A DNA stretch of 19,942 nt, from positions 15,001 through 34,942 of the forward strand of contig JABUQX010097182.1 of NCBI GenBank assembly GCA_015478945.1, written 5' to 3'. The translations under genes were made by a program, and so were the position numbers. Every line of letters starts with the position of its first letter. The stretch's first letter is position 1. The notes under the pieces were generated by a model, which saw only the letters and a program-made list of their open reading frames with translations, had not been told where the DNA came from and did not search any database. The stretch is from Trachelipus rathkii. Lineage: Eukaryota; Arthropoda; Malacostraca; Isopoda; Trachelipodidae. Below are positions 17,401-19,942 of the stretch, piece by piece.

Positions 17401-19239
17401 TTAGCTGATATCATCTATTAGAAAATATTTGAGACATAAGTACGCGAAACACAGAAGTACATGAATATTTGTTTTTCAGGAATAGCACTGTATACTTAAT
17501 GAAGCATAACTCGCATATGTTACTGAATCGATATCGCCGTATAAGTGCTAAACATGGAGTATAGGGATATTAAGATATTGATATTTGCAATAGGTATGGG
17601 ATAATGCATAAAATAGATATTTCTCATGCTGTTATCATAAAGTGGGTATGTCGCCGTATTTGGGTATCGCATGTCGGCAATAGAGCTGCTCACCTAAATC
17701 AAGCAACATGTCATTTGTAAAATACAGCTTAAATAAAGATATTTAACTAAAGTAATAAAATTATAGGAGGGTTGAGAAAAGGTTACAGGCATTTGTGCAA
17801 AGTGCAAGCCTTCAGTCTGGCTTGATTACAACTTTATATAATATGCAGCACGCAGAATCGCAGACAAAGTATCGATAATGTTAGAAAATTAGGCAGCACG
17901 TAGAATCATCGCACTAACTAGAATAACACACTTATTGCATGTAAATCAGCATATGAAACAAAGTGTTATTGCTAATCCGAAAAGTAACCTCGTTGAGATT
18001 AAAATGACTGCGCCCGAATAAAATATGGAAAGGGAACAATTCAAATTGGAAGCAGACTGTGGGATTATTTATCACGGGAGATAGTAAGCATAACAATACA
18101 GATAATTTGAATGTCTAAAAACACAAAACATGTTGTTAGCATTAATTACTAAAATTCGAATATAAAATCATGCATAAAGTGTTCATTCTCCAAAGTTTGT
18201 TGGTTCTCATGGATAATAATTCACTTGACAGATGAAGTCAGAATTTTTTGAACATTAGGTGGTAGGTTGAAAAATTAAGTCCATTATACTGAATATACCA
18301 TTGATCGCAGTATTGCAGAACCAAAATTGCGAACGGTTTTACATTTCGGTCAAGAGAACTTTGGACACTTGATCAGACATACTTTGGAGATTTCGAGAAA
18401 AAAATTGCTTGCGGTTATGTAAGGGTTTAGTAGTAGTAGTGTCAAAAATATGTCTAAAAACATCTGATCACAATACAAATGGGTCGATTCATTATCTAGG
18501 AGCAATTTATGGAACGAGATGCAGAGGTGATCGTACTCAGTGTGATTCAAACGTCGCATGATACATGATTTTGAATAAGAGTATTCGATTTTTATCGATA
18601 GTAAAATTTTTTTTCTTTTGTAAGTACAATCATAGATAATAATTAAAAAATTGCGAGACGGCATGGAACGCAATAGATATTTCGGAGAGGAGGAGCTCTG
18701 AAGGTTCGCTTGTGAGAACTTCAAAGGAGTTTTCAGACCATCTACACGAAATTCTCAATCTGAAAATGACAAAAAGAACATCCCTCATTATGGGAATGTT
18801 TGCTGATCGAGTAATTGTTTGGTTTATGGTTTGGTAGCTTAACTTTTTTCTATTGAATATGTGTCGTATACTTTTTGGGTAGATTATTTCTCTCTTTTCG
18901 TTTCTTATTTTCTTCATGTTTGTTAAGGTTTTTTATTTCCTTTTGGAGACGAACTTCCTTTTTTTTGTTGTTGAGGCGCGCACTGGTTCTGTGTAGAGGG
19001 CTTCTTTGTTTCGCTAAAGAATCATTGTTATATTGCTGCACTTCGCTGTGATTTTAGGGATGGTCTTAGAAGACACTGTGGATATGTTCTGTTCTCGGGT
19101 TTAATTTATCAAATTTATTAATAGGCTTCGCTAGAGATGTGAGAATCTGTTCTTTTAGGAGAAGGCTTACATATAGTATATAAGAGAGTGTATTGAAAAT
19201 TGCCTAATATAAATAAATAAGAAACAATGATTCCCGATT
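17401..19239. other. AT-rich unassigned DNA
   Basis: No gene recognised. Minus-strand open frames at 18350-18724, 18630-18917 and 18850-19041 overlap each other in different frames. They show no domain I know, and their Lys/Asn/Ile/Ser-rich wording is typical of AT-rich DNA. They could mark a decayed coding exon, but nothing supports that positively. Confidence 0.5.
17843..17912 (+). repeat. Local direct repeat GCAGCACG(C/T)AGAATC
   Basis: GCAGCACGCAGAATCGCA at about 17844-17861 recurs as GCAGCACGTAGAATCATCGCA at about 17892-17912, a spacing of about 48 bases, with unrelated sequence between. It may be a two-copy minisatellite remnant. Confidence 0.6.
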
Positions 19240-19560
19240 TGGATTGAGGTCGGTTGCTCGTTTCTCTTCATCGATCATCACAATGCGCCCTAACGACTGT
19301 CGTCTCTCTCTACGGTCTCTTCGTAACTCTACATACGTATTCTGATTCGATCACTCTCGAATCCCTCTAGCTCTCTTTCAGTTACTCTTATTGAACAAGT
19401 TGGTTCATATTCTCATAATCAAATTATTGCTCTCGTTCGCTTCTCAGTCTCACAGTCATCATCTCGTCGTCTCTCGGTCTCTCTCTCTTCTCAGCGCTCT
19501 CTTCTCTCCCCCGCGTACTCCACTACAGTCTTCGGTCTTGGCTGCGTTTGTAACCTTCAC
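19240..19560. other. Pyrimidine-rich block (CTCT/TCTC)
   Basis: A stretch dominated by TCTC, CTCTC and TCGTCTCTC units with little A or G, followed at 19590-19670 by a purine-rich GTGAGAGGAGTGAGAG stretch on the same strand. The two could pair partially. No gene recognised; 5'-UTR-like in composition only. Confidence 0.55.
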
Positions 19561-19740
19561 TTTCTGAGATTGGAAATTTCTTGTATCTTGATTTCTTGTG
19601 AGAGGAGTGAGAGATGTAGCGAAGTGAGTTGGAAGAGACTAGAGTGACTTACTCAAGAAGGCAGGAAAAACCTTTTATACATAGGTGCAGTTTGTTCGTA
19701 ACTATGCTAACATTTGCTACCTACCTTATGAAAAAATATT
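19500..19740 (+). repeat. Diverged repeat segment D, copy 2
   Basis: Partner of the segment at 17000-17400. The clearest matching end is 19659-19707. The offset is about 2.33 kb. Confidence 0.45.
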
Positions 19741-19796
19741 GAAGTAAGTACGAACACAAATACATTTTAATATTTTACAAAAACTTATAATTACAG

Positions 19797-19942
19797 ACAT
19801 ATATATATATATATTAATATATATATATATACTAGTAGTATATATAATATAATATATATATATATAGTTATTATATATATATAGTATAGTATATATAGTA
19901 CAATAATTAGTTAATAAATATTAGTATATTATTATAATATAT
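19797..19942. repeat. (TA)n tract, runs off the window
   Basis: Irregular TA array from just after TACAGACAT to the last base. Confidence 0.88.

Noticed and set aside
18350..18917. Two overlapping minus-strand open frames that could be a decayed gene
   Set aside because: No recognisable domain or motif and no splice or promoter context. Composition fits chance open frames in AT-rich DNA.

Overview
The window looks like non-genic, repeat-dominated nuclear DNA from an animal, most likely an arthropod and plausibly a decapod crustacean. The evidence is about a dozen long (TA)n tracts, a decayed non-LTR retrotransposon whose RT motifs can be read on the minus strand, a tRNA-derived SINE with an A tail, and a tandem satellite. 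There is no prokaryotic-style gene density. No intact protein-coding gene, rRNA gene or CRISPR array can be supported. The taxonomic guess is inference from repeat style and RT motif wording.

Layout. 1-545: AT-rich, unassigned. 700-2045: 5'-truncated non-LTR element on the minus strand, ending in a perfect 14-bp palindrome and bounded on both sides by TA tracts. 2440-11040: three related non-TA segment types (A, C, B), separated by TA tracts and recurring in the order A1-C1-B1-A2-C2-B2-A3. I read this as a degenerate long-period tandem array with offsets of about 3.2 to 4.6 kb. Its second unit is enlarged by a 7525-8260 segment that carries a SINE (8045-8252). 11040-13990: a satellite with a monomer of about 300 bp, four full copies and a stub on the plus strand, then five copies and a stub on the minus strand, meeting at a fold-back near 12323. 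13990-19790: AT-rich unassigned DNA with a probable diverged duplication (about 17000-17400 versus 19500-19740) and a pyrimidine-rich block at 19240-19560. 19797-19942: a terminal TA tract.

No genes work together here. The structure is mobile-element decay plus several levels of tandem duplication. Satellite copies differ largely by one-base gaps and the TA tracts are irregular, so part of the variation, and the satellite inversion itself, may come from long-read error or assembly. Against uniformly poor sequence, the 3' half of the retroelement needs only about one frame change over roughly 650 bases.
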